Source: Flavipsychrobacter sp.
GTDB lineage: Bacteria; Bacteroidota; Bacteroidia; Chitinophagales; Chitinophagaceae
NCBI GenBank assembly: GCA_016787265.1
Contig: JAEUVF010000007.1
Location: 18,619 to 82,618, forward strand
DNA: 64,000 nucleotides
Direction: 5' to 3'
Shown: positions 8,436 through 17,935 of the stretch, piece after piece
Numbering within the stretch: position 1 is the stretch's first letter
Layout: the number at the start of each line of letters is the position of its first letter
Notes under the pieces: model-generated
What the model was told of the DNA's origin: nothing
What the model saw: only the letters and a program-made list of their open reading frames with translations
The model's database searches: none
Made by a program: the position numbers and the translations under genes

Positions 8436-9437
8436 ATGAAAAAAATCCTATTCCTGTTATTACCAGCCAGTTTATTAGTAACCGAATCCGCATTCAGCCA
8501 GGTTACAGAAAAGGAGGCAAGTAAGTTTTTTGCTCCCAAAGGCAATCACCGATCCCCTTTCAAAGGTGAAACCGAAGCCTGTTTAACCAGCGTGAATCTG
8601 CAATTCAAACTTGCCTCGCGTGAATACATTGAGAAGCGGGGGGCAGGCAATATTATTTCCTGGGCCTTTCTGGAGGGTATTGACGAGCAATTAATGCAGG
8701 AGATTGCCAATGAATATTACGCCCGACTGGCAGCAAAACTGAAAGAGAATGGCATCGGGTTAACCGAGGATTATCGGGAAACAGATGCTTACAAAAAAAT
8801 GATTGATAAAAATTCCGACCGCAACCGGGAGGTCTTCAAAAAGAACTGGGGTGTAAGTCGCATCATTACGGCCAATGAAGCACCCTATATTGAATATCCG
8901 GTAGGTATGATGGGGCCCCATTCTTCCTTGGGGAATGATTTAAAGAAACCGGTAGGACAGGTATTCATCACGATCGACTTTGCTGAGTTTGTGTTGAAAA
9001 TCAGTCAGTCGGCCCGCGATATACAGGGTATTACCACCACCAAATCCAAATCTACCCTGATTCCGCGAATCCGTATTGAAGGAGTGTCGCAGGGCGTCAA
9101 GATGCGGGGTGATGGCAGTTATGCCCTATTTACCGGCCGCAACTGGGGTTATACCAATGCCATCATGCCAAATGATAAAGCACTCCATTCAGATCTGGGA
9201 TATGCACTGGAAACGCAGGCCAGCAAAGGCATGCCTGAATCCATGAAGCGCTTTAAGTCAAATGTAGCGGGTGATGTGGCAGCCATATTCAGTGGCGGAC
9301 TGGTAGGTAACGGTCGCGCTACCGGTGAGTTCACCTACACGGTAAAAGCGGATCCAGCATTATACAAAAAAGCAGTGCTTGATGCATTAGATACCTTCAA
9401 TAATTACCTGGTAGCTTATATCAGCGCAAATCGCTAG
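8436..9437 (+). CDS. secreted protein of unknown function
   Basis: The start at 8436 gives MKKILFLLLPASLLVTESAFSQ, a clear signal peptide, and a mature chain of about 312 residues. I do not recognise the family. Visible features are Lys-rich helical stretches (8740-8860) and a Gly-rich segment near 9115-9150 ('FTGRNWGYTNAIM'). There is no lipobox or membrane helix. It is divergent from the kinase and has the ATACG-N8-CGTAT site 49 bp upstream, so it is probably an output of that two-component system. Confidence 0.7.
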   Translation: MKKILFLLLPASLLVTESAFSQVTEKEASKFFAPKGNHRSPFKGETEACLTSVNLQFKLASREYIEKRGAGNIISWAFLEGIDEQLMQEIANEYYARLAAKLKENGIGLTEDYRETDAYKKMIDKNSDRNREVFKKNWGVSRIITANEAPYIEYPVGMMGPHSSLGNDLKKPVGQVFITIDFAEFVLKISQSARDIQGITTTKSKSTLIPRIRIEGVSQGVKMRGDGSYALFTGRNWGYTNAIMPNDKALHSDLGYALETQASKGMPESMKRFKSNVAGDVAAIFSGGLVGNGRATGEFTYTVKADPALYKKAVLDALDTFNNYLVAYISANR

Positions 9438-9457
9438 TGAAGTTGGTTTTTCCTGGC

Positions 9458-9496
9458 TCCCCGGGCAATTTTTTTGTCCGGGGATTTTGTTTTTCT
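9458..9496 (+). terminator. Rho-independent terminator
   Basis: Hairpin with outer stem TCCCCGG (9458-9464) pairing with CCGGGGA (9478-9484), inner pairs and a T-rich loop, followed by ATTTTGTTTTT. It lies 21 bp after the stop of the secreted protein gene. Confidence 0.8.
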
Positions 9497-9549
9497 ACCG
9501 GCAATTTTTAATTATCTTTTAAGTGTGATTATTGCTAAAATTCACAACT

Positions 9550-10041
9550 ATGACACTGCATGATTTCTGGAACATTATAGAAAGTTCCTGGGAGGATTCC
9601 CCTGAACTCAATCATCAGCGACTGGAGGCAATTAAAACCGGCGATGAAGAATTACTGAATGATCTGAGTATGGAGTTAGAAGGTGAAATTTTAGAAAATT
9701 ACAACGAACGGTTATCGCATCTCGATAAGCAGGAACTTACCAGTTTTATACGTCATTTCGAAGAACGTATGTACCATATCGATCGACAGGCGATTCATCA
9801 AAATACGGATGGAAGTGATGATGGATTTCTATATTGTCGTTGCTTTATTGTAGGGATGGGTAAGACTTATTATGATATGATTGACAAAGACCCTTCTAAA
9901 GCAACTGCAGATCTGGAGGCTGAACCCTTTGGCTTTTCAGCGTATGATGTTTATGAAGAGTTGTTTGGTGAAGATTTTGACCGGTATGCATTTCACAGTA
10001 TGGAAACCGGTTCAAATAAAGAGCAGTGGATTTTTGAGTAA
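9550..10041 (+). CDS. DUF4240 domain protein
   Basis: The start at 9550 (MTLHDFWNIIE) gives 163 residues. The opening 'FWNIIE', the central 'DGFLYCRCFIVGMGKTYYD' block and the 'FGFSAYDVYEE' segment match DUF4240, a cytoplasmic acidic helical family of unknown function found widely in bacteria. There is no signal or membrane segment. It appears monocistronic, between a terminator and a convergent gene 7 bp away. Confidence 0.8.
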   Translation: MTLHDFWNIIESSWEDSPELNHQRLEAIKTGDEELLNDLSMELEGEILENYNERLSHLDKQELTSFIRHFEERMYHIDRQAIHQNTDGSDDGFLYCRCFIVGMGKTYYDMIDKDPSKATADLEAEPFGFSAYDVYEELFGEDFDRYAFHSMETGSNKEQWIFE

Positions 10042-10048
10042 TCCAGTT

Positions 10049-10429
10049 TCATTTCTCTACACATCCGCATGTCCAGCGATTATCCGGATTAGACGGAAAT
10101 ACCAGAAAAAACTTGTTGGGCCGATCGATTTTTTCTGCCTTGCCCCCATTCAGATAACCGCCTTTGAAATTCAAATTCCCCTTTTTGTCAACTGTAAATG
10201 TGCCTGAACTGGGTGATTCGAATCCGGAATAGGTGTACTTGCCATTTTTGGTTATAACAAAAGATCCACGTGGAATAAATTCGTATGAACCATTCCGGTA
10301 TTTGGAAGCCGTACAAGCATACTTTCCATATTTTAAACCGGTTTGATTTTGCTGCGCACCTGCTATGAACGGAATTGTAAAGATCAGCATCAATACAATC
10401 TTTATTCTTACATGTAATTTAGATATCAT
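10049..10429 (-). CDS. small secreted protein
   Basis: 126 residues with an N-terminal hydrophobic signal (IKIVLMLIFTIPFIAGAQQ). The mature domain of about 100 residues is beta-rich with Tyr/Gly repeats ('GKYACTASKYRNGSYEFIPR', 'GTFTVDKKGNLNFKGGYLNGG') and two closely spaced cysteines near the C-terminus (CGC). I do not recognise the family. Probably periplasmic or surface-exposed. Confidence 0.65.
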   Translation of the reverse strand: MISKLHVRIKIVLMLIFTIPFIAGAQQNQTGLKYGKYACTASKYRNGSYEFIPRGSFVITKNGKYTYSGFESPSSGTFTVDKKGNLNFKGGYLNGGKAEKIDRPNKFFLVFPSNPDNRWTCGCVEK

Positions 10430-10568
10430 GCGTGTTTTTTCTGGATGGAGTTGATAAAGTTAGCGTATTAACGTAGCCCGCGCAATTTGTATTGTTATTT
10501 ACGGTTTTCGTTTTTGTATTACTTCGATATTGCAGATTGTTTTATTTCACAGATTTTAAATTCTTTTT

Positions 10569-11801
10569 ATGTTCCAAAGATTGTTTCTTGCAGTTGCCCT
10601 GCTTGTTGGTTTGGTTAATCTCTCTTTTGCAAATTCGGGGAAGAGTATCAGGGATTTTAATGTATCTCCTAAGAATGATGGCAAAACCAATACACGCAAC
10701 CTGCAAAAAGCAATCGACTGGGCCAGCAAATATGGCGCTGCGCTATGGGTGGAACCTTCAGATGAACCGTATGCACTGGCCAGCGGACTGATCCTTAAGA
10801 ACAATGTTTCTATAATCGGTGTACATGGACCCGTACCTCGTGCTACTTCACATCCTACTAAAAATGCACCGGTAGGGTCTGTTTTTAAAATTGAAGATGC
10901 CGATAAACCTTTATTCATTGTTGAATCAGCCACCAAGATTAGAGGCATCCAGTTCTGGTATGCACATCAGGAATTAAAAGATCCGGCGAAAATTATCAAA
11001 TATCCACCCACAATACAGGTTAGCAAAACCAGCCGGACGGAAGGTGTTACGCTGACGAATCTCACATTCTATGGTGAATATATCGCAATGGATTTTAATG
11101 CCGTAGAAGAATTCCCCTGTGAGTTAATTCTGATCGAACAATGTTATGGCTACCCTTTAAGCGGTGAATTTATTCGTATTAACTTCTGTTATGATATTCC
11201 CAGATTCCTGCACTGTCATGTTAATCCTTCCAACATGCGGCAAATGGGACTTGGTTTTTCCAAAGCCATTGTGGATGCAGTGATTCAGAATAAAACATTT
11301 GCATACAGTATCAATAATACAGACAATGCCCAACTTATCGACCTGTTTACTTTTGCTACCTGGGGAGGTATCTATCTTGGGGATGAAAGCTATGGACAGC
11401 TCACCAATTTCAACCTGGATTGTGTTACGGTTGGTATTCATAAAGCTGGTAATAATACCAAGAACAGGAACTGGCAAATTGCACAGGGATCTATCATTGC
11501 CAACGCAGGAACTGCAGTGGAGAACATTCATCCCATCATTGTAGAAGGGCAGGGGCATACCTCGTTTACCAATGTAGAGGCTTTCAGTGGCGACAATGGT
11601 GCGCTAACCAATACTGGAGAATCCTTTGATTTTATGCAGGTGCGGGGAACAGATAAGTTAACCATCTCATTATTTGGTTGTCGTATGCGCAATTATATTT
11701 CTAAAAATCCTTTTACTGTGAAAAATCCGGCTGCCATCATCCAGGCAGTCGCCTGTATTGATAAGGAAGAAGAACTCTATAACACTATTATAAATCCATA
11801 G
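10569..11801 (+). CDS. secreted pectate-lyase-like (right-handed beta-helix) protein
   Basis: 410 residues with a signal peptide (MFQRLFLAVALLVGLVNLSFA). Directly after it, 'SIRDFNVSPKNDGKTNTRNL' is the Pectate_lyase_3 signature: an N-terminal strand followed by D-G-x-T-(D/N)-(T/D), found in pectate-lyase-superfamily and phage tail-spike proteins. The rest is a long series of short beta strands typical of a right-handed helix. The substrate and even catalytic activity are not certain. Probably a polysaccharide-acting or binding exoprotein. Confidence 0.75.
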   Translation: MFQRLFLAVALLVGLVNLSFANSGKSIRDFNVSPKNDGKTNTRNLQKAIDWASKYGAALWVEPSDEPYALASGLILKNNVSIIGVHGPVPRATSHPTKNAPVGSVFKIEDADKPLFIVESATKIRGIQFWYAHQELKDPAKIIKYPPTIQVSKTSRTEGVTLTNLTFYGEYIAMDFNAVEEFPCELILIEQCYGYPLSGEFIRINFCYDIPRFLHCHVNPSNMRQMGLGFSKAIVDAVIQNKTFAYSINNTDNAQLIDLFTFATWGGIYLGDESYGQLTNFNLDCVTVGIHKAGNNTKNRNWQIAQGSIIANAGTAVENIHPIIVEGQGHTSFTNVEAFSGDNGALTNTGESFDFMQVRGTDKLTISLFGCRMRNYISKNPFTVKNPAAIIQAVACIDKEEELYNTIINP

Positions 11802-11921
11802 TTTATTCCCCAAATTCCCTGATTAATTGGGATTATTCCCCTGTTCATTGCTTTTGAGATGGCTCTGCATGGACTGCAGCATAGTTTTAACTCCTAATTG
11901 TTTACAACTAAAGAGTTTACT

Positions 11922-12665
11922 ATGAACCGGGAATTGATTTTTCTTCGCGCTTTTGCAGTGGCTACTGTAGCAGGATTTGTTTTCATCAGCACCACGGCCT
12001 TCAAAAAAATTGGCAACCAGAAATTCAGTGAAATTGATGTGGAACGTATCAATATTGTTGAAAAGGATGGTACCGTTAAAATGATCATCACCAACGTTGA
12101 CCGCTTCCCGAATGGTACTACGAAAATTAATGACCGCCCCACAAATACTGATCGAAAAAAACGTTCAGGAATGTTATTCTTTAATGAAGACGGGATCGAA
12201 TGCGGTGGCTTTATTTATGATGGCAAGAAAACAGCCAATGGCCACAGTGCCGGCCTTTCCCTGACCTACGACCAATACGATGGAGACCAGGTGTTCCAGC
12301 TTATTACGGAGGATTATAAAGAGGGCGACCGGCGGTTTGTGGGTAGCAGTTTGCGGTTTAGTGACCGTCCTTCTAATGAAAGCCAGCTGAAAACAGCTGA
12401 AATCATGAAGGAACTGGATGCGCTTCGAAAAAAAGATCCTAAAGCCAGCCAGGAGAAATACAATCAGTACAAAGCAGCCGGATTGATAGGCGAAGTGCCC
12501 CGAATGATGCTGGGTAAATCAGGTAGCGAGAGCAATGGTCTCTTTCTCTTTGATAACAAGGGCATGCCCAGAGCTATGTTTTATGTGGACAAACAAAACA
12601 ACGCCAAACTGGACTTTTTTGATGAAAAAGGGAATATTATTGCTTCATTTCCTGAAAAGAAATAA
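11922..12665 (+). CDS. membrane-anchored or secreted protein with beta repeats, in LytS/LytTR operon
   Basis: The start at 11922 gives one hydrophobic N-terminal segment (FAVATVAGFVFISTTAF) and a 247-residue protein. No named family is recognised. At least three stretches follow a pattern G-x-L/M-x-F-x-(D/N)-x-x-G: 'GMLFFNEDGIECGGFIYDG', 'GLFLFDNKGMPRAMFYVD' and 'KLDFFDEKGNIIASFP'. This suggests a small beta-propeller or beta-sandwich outside the membrane. The stop overlaps the LytS start (TAATG), so translation is likely coupled and the protein may be an accessory sensor for the kinase. Confidence 0.65.
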   Translation: MNRELIFLRAFAVATVAGFVFISTTAFKKIGNQKFSEIDVERINIVEKDGTVKMIITNVDRFPNGTTKINDRPTNTDRKKRSGMLFFNEDGIECGGFIYDGKKTANGHSAGLSLTYDQYDGDQVFQLITEDYKEGDRRFVGSSLRFSDRPSNESQLKTAEIMKELDALRKKDPKASQEKYNQYKAAGLIGEVPRMMLGKSGSESNGLFLFDNKGMPRAMFYVDKQNNAKLDFFDEKGNIIASFPEKK

Positions 12666-13684
12666 TGCTTCAACGAGTATATACCAACCGCTTCTTCCTG
12701 CTGTTTATCGTGCTGTTCGCCTACGCACAGTCGATATACACGCGCATACTCATCAGGAATGAATTGAGTTGGTATATTTTCACTCCAGAGGGTGCTGTTT
12801 CAACCCTTTTCGATGCCCTGATCCTCTTTGCCGTAATGCGATATTTTACCGGCCTCTTTTTGAAAGGGGATGTTGTCAGGATGGTAGATTGGGTGAAACT
12901 GGCAGCATTCTCCCTGATTACCTACCTCGCAATACTGCAGCTTATCGGATTATTGATAGCTATTCTGTTTGGTAACGTAGAAAGAAACTTTAACCAGGAA
13001 ACCTTTATCCTGTCTAGCTTCACCTACCTGCTGGATGGTTTTATTTATGGAAGTTTTTTTCTTGCCTATACCTATTACAAAAAATACAGAAGGCAGTCCG
13101 AAGAACTGGCCGATTACAACAAGGCCTTGTACGATAGCAGGATGAGTCAGCTCAAGGCTCAGTTAAACCCACATTTTTTATTCAATAACCTAAATGTGCT
13201 GGACCAGCTGATTTACGAAGACAAAGAAAGGGCCTCTGAATTTCTGAATGAATTTGCTGATATTTACCGGTATGTGCTGCAGGCAGATAATCAAAAGATC
13301 GTTCCTATAGCGGAGGAGCTGCGATTTGCTGAGCAATATTATAACCTGATTGATCATAAATACGGAAAATCCTACCAGTTAATAATTGATGCGCTTAATC
13401 CGGAAGGTTTTATTGTTCCCCTGACATTGCAACTGCTAATTGAGAATGCTGTAAAACACAATCTGGGAACTGCAGCGGATCCGGTTCGTATCAATATTTC
13501 TATCGCTGGGGATATTGTTGTTTCTAATAATCGCAAACCAAAACGAATGGAGATTGGTACATCCGGCAAAGCTTTGAAAAACCTGCGAGAGCAGTACCAG
13601 CTGCTAACGAAACAGGCAATTGAAATTGAGGAAACGGAATTGGTATTTTTGGTACGGTTACCCAAAATTCAAAGCGCCCAATGA
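12665..13684 (+). CDS. LytS/YehU-type sensor histidine kinase
   Basis: 339 residues. Four hydrophobic helices span about residues 1-140, followed by the His_kinase domain with the signature 'LKAQLNPHFLFNNLNVLDQL' (His170). The ATPase domain has the N-box 'PLTLQLLIENAVKHNLG' and a late 'GTSGKALKNLREQY' G-box. It starts in the stop codon of the upstream gene and overlaps the regulator gene by 4 bp (ATGA), so the three form a tight operon. Confidence 0.93.
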   Translation: MLQRVYTNRFFLLFIVLFAYAQSIYTRILIRNELSWYIFTPEGAVSTLFDALILFAVMRYFTGLFLKGDVVRMVDWVKLAAFSLITYLAILQLIGLLIAILFGNVERNFNQETFILSSFTYLLDGFIYGSFFLAYTYYKKYRRQSEELADYNKALYDSRMSQLKAQLNPHFLFNNLNVLDQLIYEDKERASEFLNEFADIYRYVLQADNQKIVPIAEELRFAEQYYNLIDHKYGKSYQLIIDALNPEGFIVPLTLQLLIENAVKHNLGTAADPVRINISIAGDIVVSNNRKPKRMEIGTSGKALKNLREQYQLLTKQAIEIEETELVFLVRLPKIQSAQ

Positions 13685-14451
13685 TCAGAATTGCCATCAT
13701 AGAAGATGAACTCCCTGCTATCCAGAAACTGAAGCGTTTCATTGCAGAACTGGAGGTACCCACAGAGGTAGTTGGGGAGATGGGCAGCATTGCGGAGGCA
13801 ATTGAGTTCCTTCAATCAACCACAGTCGATTTGCTGATTTCGGATATCCAGCTGCATGATGGAACTGCTTTTGAAATCTATCAGCAGGTTTCGGTTGGTT
13901 GTCTGATTATTTTTACTACAGCCTATGATCAGTACTGGATGAACGCATTTGAAACCAATGGAATTGATTATCTCCTTAAACCCTTTTCAAAAGACAGGTT
14001 TCTTAAAGCCTGGAATAAGTTTTTACTGCTCCGCAAATCAGAAAAGGAGCAGGATATACAACTTACTAATCTCTCCAGATTAATAGAACAGAAGCTCTCT
14101 GAAAAGAAATTTAAAAAACGTTTCACCGTGCAAAATAATCAGCGCATCTATCTGCTGGACGTAGATGCGATTGTTTTATTTGAGGCAAAGGATGGCCTTG
14201 TACTGGCTTTTGACAAAGAGGGCAAAAAACATATCCTGAACTATCCAACCCTCCGGGAAGTGGAAGCTCAATTGAATCCGGCTGATTTTTATCGCTTAAA
14301 CCGGGGTGAATTGATTAGTAAGAACTTCATTGAAAAAGTGGAGCGCTTCTCCAAAAACATTCTCGCAGTAAAACTGAAGGGTTATCCCGATTATTATAAA
14401 ACCAGCCAGGCTACAACTGCCTCTTTCAGGGAATGGCTGGATCAGGGATAA
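13681..14451 (+). CDS. LytTR-family response regulator
   Basis: 256 residues. The receiver domain has Glu8-Asp9 and phospho-acceptor Asp55 in 'LLISDIQLHDGTAFE', with the conserved 'TTAYDQYWMNAFETNGIDYL' and 'LKPF' after it. A linker leads to a C-terminal LytTR DNA-binding domain from about residue 150 ('KRFTVQNNQRIYLLDVDAIV', 'YRLNRGELISKNFIEKVE'). It overlaps the LytS gene by 4 bp and is its cognate regulator. No obvious terminator follows. Confidence 0.94.
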   Translation: MIRIAIIEDELPAIQKLKRFIAELEVPTEVVGEMGSIAEAIEFLQSTTVDLLISDIQLHDGTAFEIYQQVSVGCLIIFTTAYDQYWMNAFETNGIDYLLKPFSKDRFLKAWNKFLLLRKSEKEQDIQLTNLSRLIEQKLSEKKFKKRFTVQNNQRIYLLDVDAIVLFEAKDGLVLAFDKEGKKHILNYPTLREVEAQLNPADFYRLNRGELISKNFIEKVERFSKNILAVKLKGYPDYYKTSQATTASFREWLDQG

Positions 14452-14500
14452 GCCTTTTTAACAGCTTTTATTTCGTAATTTTCTGTAACAATACAGTACA

Positions 14501-15115
14501 ATGCAAAAGCATTTTGTAGCAATTTTCCTGCTGGTATTTTCATGCATACAACAGGATAGTTACAGTCAGTCAGAAAAGCGCTGGACAGCTTCCGATCGTG
14601 ATTTTTTAGTTAGCAACCTCGAACGAACGAAACTTGAAATTATCAGGGAAACTCAAAAGTTATCGCAACAACAGTGGTCCTATAAAAAGGATTCAACTTC
14701 CTGGTCAATTGCCCAGGTACTTGAACATCTTGGATTGTATGAAAGAATCTTCATGCAGGAGGCTGACATTATGCTTAGTACGGTTCCTGATCCTGAACTG
14801 GATAGCGTTTCGCTGGATGACAAAAAATACATTGAATGGATGGATGATCCTGGTCCGCATAAAGCTGAATGGAATGCAGAGCCACTCGGGTTTATGGATG
14901 GTTCGGAAAATCTGGAGTTCTTTTTATTTGGCCGAAATCATATTATCAGCTTTATAAAAAATACAACCTACGACTTAAAAGCACACCATACCTTCAGATG
15001 GGGCAATGAAAAGAGACGCAGTATACATGCATTGATGGTTGTGCATTTTGCTCACACCGACAGGCATTTGCGTCAGATAAAAAAAATCAAGAGTTTGAAT
15101 TCATTTCCGAAATAG
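14501..15115 (+). CDS. DinB-superfamily protein with signal peptide
   Basis: 204 residues. The four-helix DinB/YfiT-like domain is seen in 'LVSNLERTKLEIIRET', 'SIAQVLEHLGLYERIF' (first metal His) and 'ALMVVHFAHTDRHLRQIKKI' (later His pair). Unlike most of the family it begins with a hydrophobic segment (FVAIFLLVFSCIQQDSYSQ), which looks like a secretion or possibly lipoprotein signal. Family members are metal-dependent thiol transferases or hydrolases. This one is predicted to act in the periplasm. It is not DNA polymerase IV. Confidence 0.82.
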   Translation: MQKHFVAIFLLVFSCIQQDSYSQSEKRWTASDRDFLVSNLERTKLEIIRETQKLSQQQWSYKKDSTSWSIAQVLEHLGLYERIFMQEADIMLSTVPDPELDSVSLDDKKYIEWMDDPGPHKAEWNAEPLGFMDGSENLEFFLFGRNHIISFIKNTTYDLKAHHTFRWGNEKRRSIHALMVVHFAHTDRHLRQIKKIKSLNSFPK

Positions 15116-15125
15116 AGAAATAAGA

Positions 15126-16520
15126 TTACTTTATTTTCAGTATCCATTCTGCTATATCCTGCAACACCACAGGTGAAATAGTTTGTTCAATGCTTCCATA
15201 TTCGGAAGGAGAGCCTGTTTTTGCTTCCTGGAACAGGTGATTTAATCCCGGGTACTTTTTTATGCTCACTTTTTTGTTTTTTGCAGCCTTCAATTGTTGC
15301 CCAATTATAGCTAAGTTGGCATCGGCAGGTACCTGTAAATCTTTATCACCATTGAGTGCCAGTACCTGGCATTTTACCTTCGATAAAGTTGGAGCGGGAT
15401 CGTATTTCAAAAAGTTCAGCATCCATGGATTAAAGACCTGTGCCAATTGTGTATTGATTAAGGTTTCCTCATTCATGCCAGCCGGTTTTTGTGAAGACGG
15501 GTTCTTACTCATGAAATCCTTTAAATAGGTTCTGGCTTTTTCCATTGCCACTTCCTCCTTTTCATTGTCTATCAGGATAGCAAATATATTGCTGTTCACT
15601 TCCCTTGATTTGGCGATTTCTGTTTCAGGAACTCCCATTGACTTGGCAATTAATTCCTGCTGCAATAGCAGGAGGCGATCTCCGCGTAATGCTGTGCCGG
15701 CCAGCAAAATCACAAAGTCCACCTGTTTGGAGCGTGATGCCAGTAAAGGGGCAACAATTCCACCTTCACTATGCCCCAGTAGTCCCATTTTTTTTTGATT
15801 GATTTCCTTCCTGGTTTGCAGATAGGCAAGGGCTGCTTCTGCATCATCAGCAAAATCAAAAGTGGTAGCCATTTTAAAATTACCGGTTGATGCACCAACC
15901 CCGCGATCGTCGTAGCGCAAAACAGCAATTCCATTTTTAGTAAGATAATCCGCCAGTACAAGAAAGGGCTTATGTCCCAGGATTTCTTCATCCCGGTTTT
16001 GTGGGCCGCTGCCACTGATCAGAATGACTGCCGGAAAGCTTCCTTCTTTATTGGGAAGGCTAAGTGTTCCCGCCAGTTGTATACCTGCTTTTTTGTTTTC
16101 AAAAACTACCTCCTCGGTATGATAGGGGTAAGGAGGGATTGGTTCCTGCGGACGTGTATTTCGTTTTGCTTCCTCACTGTCCCGGTTCAGTATTAAGGGA
16201 AAAGTCCTTCCGGCCTGTTTAAACTCGCCTGTTATTTCATTGCCTTTTAATTCTCCGCTATATTCAATTCCTGCATTGGTGATGGAAAGTTTAAGTATGG
16301 AATTTTCAAAAATGGTACTAGTAACTGGTATTCCCTTCGCCCCCTGATCCGGACTATCCATGGTGCTTTTATAGCCCGTTGCTGATTTGCTGATATTAAA
16401 TACCAGTTTTAATTTGCCAGTACCAACATTTAATGTACCAGCCCATTTTCCCTGGATGTCCTGTGCCTGAACAATTATACCAGAAAGCATCAGAATCACA
16501 ACTAGTAATTTTCTTTTCAT
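15126..16520 (-). CDS. secreted alpha/beta hydrolase
   Basis: The ATG at 16520 gives a signal peptide (MKRKLLVVILMLSGIIVQAQ). An N-terminal beta domain ('GKWAGTLNVGTGKLKLVFNI') is followed by an alpha/beta hydrolase domain. Catalytic residues visible are Ser251 in 'GHSEGG', Asp in 'ALNGDKDLQVP' and His in 'PGLNHLFQ'. The oxyanion loop is 'ISGSGPQNRDEE'. About 465 residues, the usual size for this Bacteroidota family of periplasmic esterases or dipeptidyl-peptidase-like hydrolases. The substrate is unknown. It is monocistronic and convergent with the DinB gene. Confidence 0.9.
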   Translation of the reverse strand: MKRKLLVVILMLSGIIVQAQDIQGKWAGTLNVGTGKLKLVFNISKSATGYKSTMDSPDQGAKGIPVTSTIFENSILKLSITNAGIEYSGELKGNEITGEFKQAGRTFPLILNRDSEEAKRNTRPQEPIPPYPYHTEEVVFENKKAGIQLAGTLSLPNKEGSFPAVILISGSGPQNRDEEILGHKPFLVLADYLTKNGIAVLRYDDRGVGASTGNFKMATTFDFADDAEAALAYLQTRKEINQKKMGLLGHSEGGIVAPLLASRSKQVDFVILLAGTALRGDRLLLLQQELIAKSMGVPETEIAKSREVNSNIFAILIDNEKEEVAMEKARTYLKDFMSKNPSSQKPAGMNEETLINTQLAQVFNPWMLNFLKYDPAPTLSKVKCQVLALNGDKDLQVPADANLAIIGQQLKAAKNKKVSIKKYPGLNHLFQEAKTGSPSEYGSIEQTISPVVLQDIAEWILKIK

Positions 16521-16646
16521 TTTCAATCCTGATAAGGCCTGAAAATAAACCTTTTGTTTTTATGGCTGGTTAGCAATGTTATGAACGGATAGAGTAACTG
16601 AAGGGAATGGGGGGCTGATCGGGCATGATTTTTTATAAATACGGGT

Positions 16647-17924
16647 ATGCCACTATTTATCAGTAAGCTCCAATTGATGCTAAGTGTTCTGCTCTCTGCA
16701 ACAGTTGTTGCTCAGGATACGCTTCCTCCTCCATATGCGACTCGCTCCGCAATGAATTTCAGCAATGTAATTGGTTGGAAGAAAAACCTGAAACCCACCG
16801 CGCCAGCAGGGTTTAAAGTAACCAGGTATGCGGATGCTTTTCAAAATCCGCGCTGGATGTATCAACTGCCCAATGGAGATGTGTTGGTTGCGGAATCCAA
16901 TACTCCTCACGGGTTTCTGGTAAAGATTGGAGCAGCCATCGTGGGTGCCAACAAATCCAATGATATGCGAAAAAGTGCAGACAGGATTACCCTGCTTCGG
17001 GATACCAATCAGGATGGTTTTCCTGATCAGCGTACTGTTTTTTTGGAGAACCTGAATCTGCCTTTCGGAATGCTCTTGCTTAAGGATAATTTCTATGTCG
17101 CCAATACAGACGGTTTATGGATCTATCCATATACTACGGGTCAGCTGATGATTACCCAGCCTGGGAAAAAGATTCTCGATTTGCCTGCGGGAAAACACAA
17201 CCAGCACTGGACCCGGAATATCATTGCCAATAAAGAAGGCTCCAAAATCTATATCGCTATTGGATCAGGCAGCAATGTGGGTGAAAAAGGATTGGAGGAA
17301 GAAAAAAACAAGGCTCGCATCTGGGAAATCAATCCTGATGGCAGCGGTCTGAAAGTTTATGCATCCGGCCTCCGAAACCCGGTAGGAATGGATTGGGAAC
17401 CGCAATCTCAGACACTATGGGTTACCGTTAATGAGCGGGATGGTTTGGGTGATAACCTGGTTCCCGATTATTTTACTGCTGTAAAAGAAGGCGGATTTTA
17501 CGGCTGGCCTTATAGTTATTTTGGCCAGCATCCTGAGCCACGCATCAAAGAAGAAGATAGAGACAGCGCATTGATGGCTAAAGCAATGGTTCCGGATCTT
17601 TCTCTTGGTCCACATACCGCCTCATTGGGACTGGCTTTTTATACGCAAACAAAATTCCCGGAGAAATACCATGGAGGAGCATTTATCGCGCAGCATGGCT
17701 CCTGGAACCGGTCCAAACTTTCCGGGTATTGCATAGTATTCGTACCTTTTGGGAATGGAAAGCCAACTGGTCCCCCTGAGGAATTTCTCACAGGATTTAT
17801 AGTTGATCCGAAGAAAGATGAGGTGAGAGGAAGACCTACCGGGATTATTGTATTGCAGGATGGCTCTCTTTTGCTGACGGACGATACCAGCGATACGATC
17901 TGGAGAATCTCAACCGATGGTTAA
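16647..17924 (+). CDS. sorbosone dehydrogenase-like beta-propeller protein
   Basis: 425 residues with an N-terminal signal. The mature protein has the six-bladed propeller pattern of the soluble glucose/sorbosone dehydrogenase family: 'NPRWMYQLPNGDVLVAES', 'YIAIGSGSNVGEKG', 'ASGLRNPVGMDWEP', 'GGFYGWPYSYFG' and 'AFIAQHGSWNRS'. Related enzymes use PQQ to oxidise sugars in the periplasm, but many homologues have no known substrate. It ends 11 bp before ligD on the same strand, so it may be the first gene of that operon. Confidence 0.88.
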   Translation: MPLFISKLQLMLSVLLSATVVAQDTLPPPYATRSAMNFSNVIGWKKNLKPTAPAGFKVTRYADAFQNPRWMYQLPNGDVLVAESNTPHGFLVKIGAAIVGANKSNDMRKSADRITLLRDTNQDGFPDQRTVFLENLNLPFGMLLLKDNFYVANTDGLWIYPYTTGQLMITQPGKKILDLPAGKHNQHWTRNIIANKEGSKIYIAIGSGSNVGEKGLEEEKNKARIWEINPDGSGLKVYASGLRNPVGMDWEPQSQTLWVTVNERDGLGDNLVPDYFTAVKEGGFYGWPYSYFGQHPEPRIKEEDRDSALMAKAMVPDLSLGPHTASLGLAFYTQTKFPEKYHGGAFIAQHGSWNRSKLSGYCIVFVPFGNGKPTGPPEEFLTGFIVDPKKDEVRGRPTGIIVLQDGSLLLTDDTSDTIWRISTDG

Positions 17925-17935
17925 ATATTTGCGCC

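Noticed and set aside
14501..15115. DNA polymerase IV because of the name DinB
   Set aside because: The domain is the YfiT-type four-helix DinB superfamily, not the Y-family polymerase.
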